Below are positions 5,629 through 5,705 of a DNA stretch of 5,705 nt, one piece after another (position 1 is the first letter of the stretch; each line of letters opens with the position of its first letter). A model generated the notes under the pieces. That model did not search any database, was not told the origin of the DNA, and saw nothing but the letters and a program-made list of their open reading frames with translations. Position numbers and translations under genes: made by a program. Origin of the DNA: an uncultured Rhodospirillaceae bacterium (lineage in GTDB: Bacteria > Pseudomonadota > Alphaproteobacteria > Rhodospirillales > Casp-alpha2); NCBI GenBank assembly GCA_913048145.1, contig CAJWVP010000200.1, positions 1 to 5,705 of the forward strand, in the 5' to 3' direction.

Positions 5629-5705
5629 TTGCTTACATCCTCTATAGTATTAACCGCGCCAAACGCTATCTTCGCGTTATTCAAAAGTTTTTTGACTTCG
5701 TCTCT
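5421..5705 (-). CDS. CaiB/BaiF-family CoA-transferase, C-terminal fragment, cut by the right edge and fused to antisense pyrB
   Basis: Read from 5705 leftward, the frame is open at the window edge and encodes about 71 residues resembling the C-terminus of CaiB/BaiF (family III) CoA-transferases, which move CoA between carboxylic acids. Visible hallmarks are an AKIAFGAVNTIEDVSNHPAL segment, a VMAPPAQ segment and the near-terminal GQHTDSIR motif (about 5518-5493). The substrate cannot be inferred from this end. Recognisable similarity stops around 5493-5481; from there to the stop at 5421 the frame reads only the antisense of pyrB, so the natural C-terminus is missing. Composition differs from the rest of the window: 101 of 212 bases at 5494-5705 are G or C, and four of eight Ile codons are ATA, against 3 of 27 in argS. 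The family call rests on the GQHTD-type ending and the preceding pattern from memory. Confidence 0.7.
   Translation of the reverse strand, partial: RDEVKKLLNNAKIAFGAVNTIEDVSNHPALRLIKTRTVQGEINVMAPPAQIIEDEDKVLAVPSIGQHTDSIRVEFSKKRLMIVRPRSRDFFLSA
5474..5495. other. Junction between pyrB and the CoA-transferase fragment, with nested palindromes
   Basis: The plus strand encodes pyrB up to ENSTR (5479-5493), while the minus strand reads IRVEF (5495-5481), a plausible ending for the CoA-transferase motif GQHTDxIRxEF. The two genes may therefore share some 13-15 bases here, so the exact breakpoint cannot be placed. The site contains the palindrome TTTTCGAAAA (5474-5483) and the overlapping dyad TCGAA-AA-TTCGA (5477-5488). 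No insertion-sequence ends, target duplications or attachment sites are visible. Confidence 0.7.

Overview
The window reads as chromosomal housekeeping DNA from a GC-rich (about 60 %) Gram-negative bacterium. The ArgS protein, especially its N-terminal EPPREAGHGD-type block and its RMSKR loop, looks most like alphaproteobacterial ArgS, so an alphaproteobacterium is the best guess. That is an inference from remembered family resemblance, not from a search. No rRNA, tRNA, CRISPR array, transposase or phage gene was found.

Layout. The left 2.0 kb is the first 676 codons of an aconitase B gene (acnB) on the minus strand, running off the left edge. Upstream of it, after a 241-base non-coding gap holding a possible acnB promoter and structured leader, lies a small minus-strand DksA/TraR-family zinc-finger gene (2271-2615). 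A 170-base divergent intergenic region follows, then a plus-strand pair: argS (arginyl-tRNA synthetase, 2786-4540) and an AlkA-type 3-methyladenine DNA glycosylase gene (4540-5175). The stop of argS and the start of the glycosylase gene share one base, so the two are probably translationally coupled. After a 123-base gap a sigma70-like promoter sits directly against the start of pyrB (aspartate carbamoyltransferase, from 5299), with room for essentially no leader.

The right end is abnormal. pyrB follows its family for 65 codons, then stops matching inside the carbamoyl-phosphate-binding loop (after ENSTR, 5493). From there to the right edge the other strand encodes the C-terminal part of a CaiB/BaiF-family CoA-transferase. 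That stretch has about 48 % GC and frequent ATA codons, unlike the rest of the window. The switch falls in a short sequence that can be read as either gene, next to small palindromes. An artificial join (amplification or assembly chimera) is the simplest explanation; a true rearrangement that destroyed pyrB is the alternative.

Functionally the genes cover central metabolism (acnB), transcription control (DksA-like), translation (argS), alkylation repair (alkA-like) and pyrimidine synthesis (pyrB). Apart from the argS-glycosylase pair nothing indicates a dedicated multi-gene system, and I see no convincing evidence of a previously undescribed one. The points most worth checking are the junction, the apparently leaderless pyrB, the argS-glycosylase coupling, an insertion in AcnB and the possible acnB leader structure.
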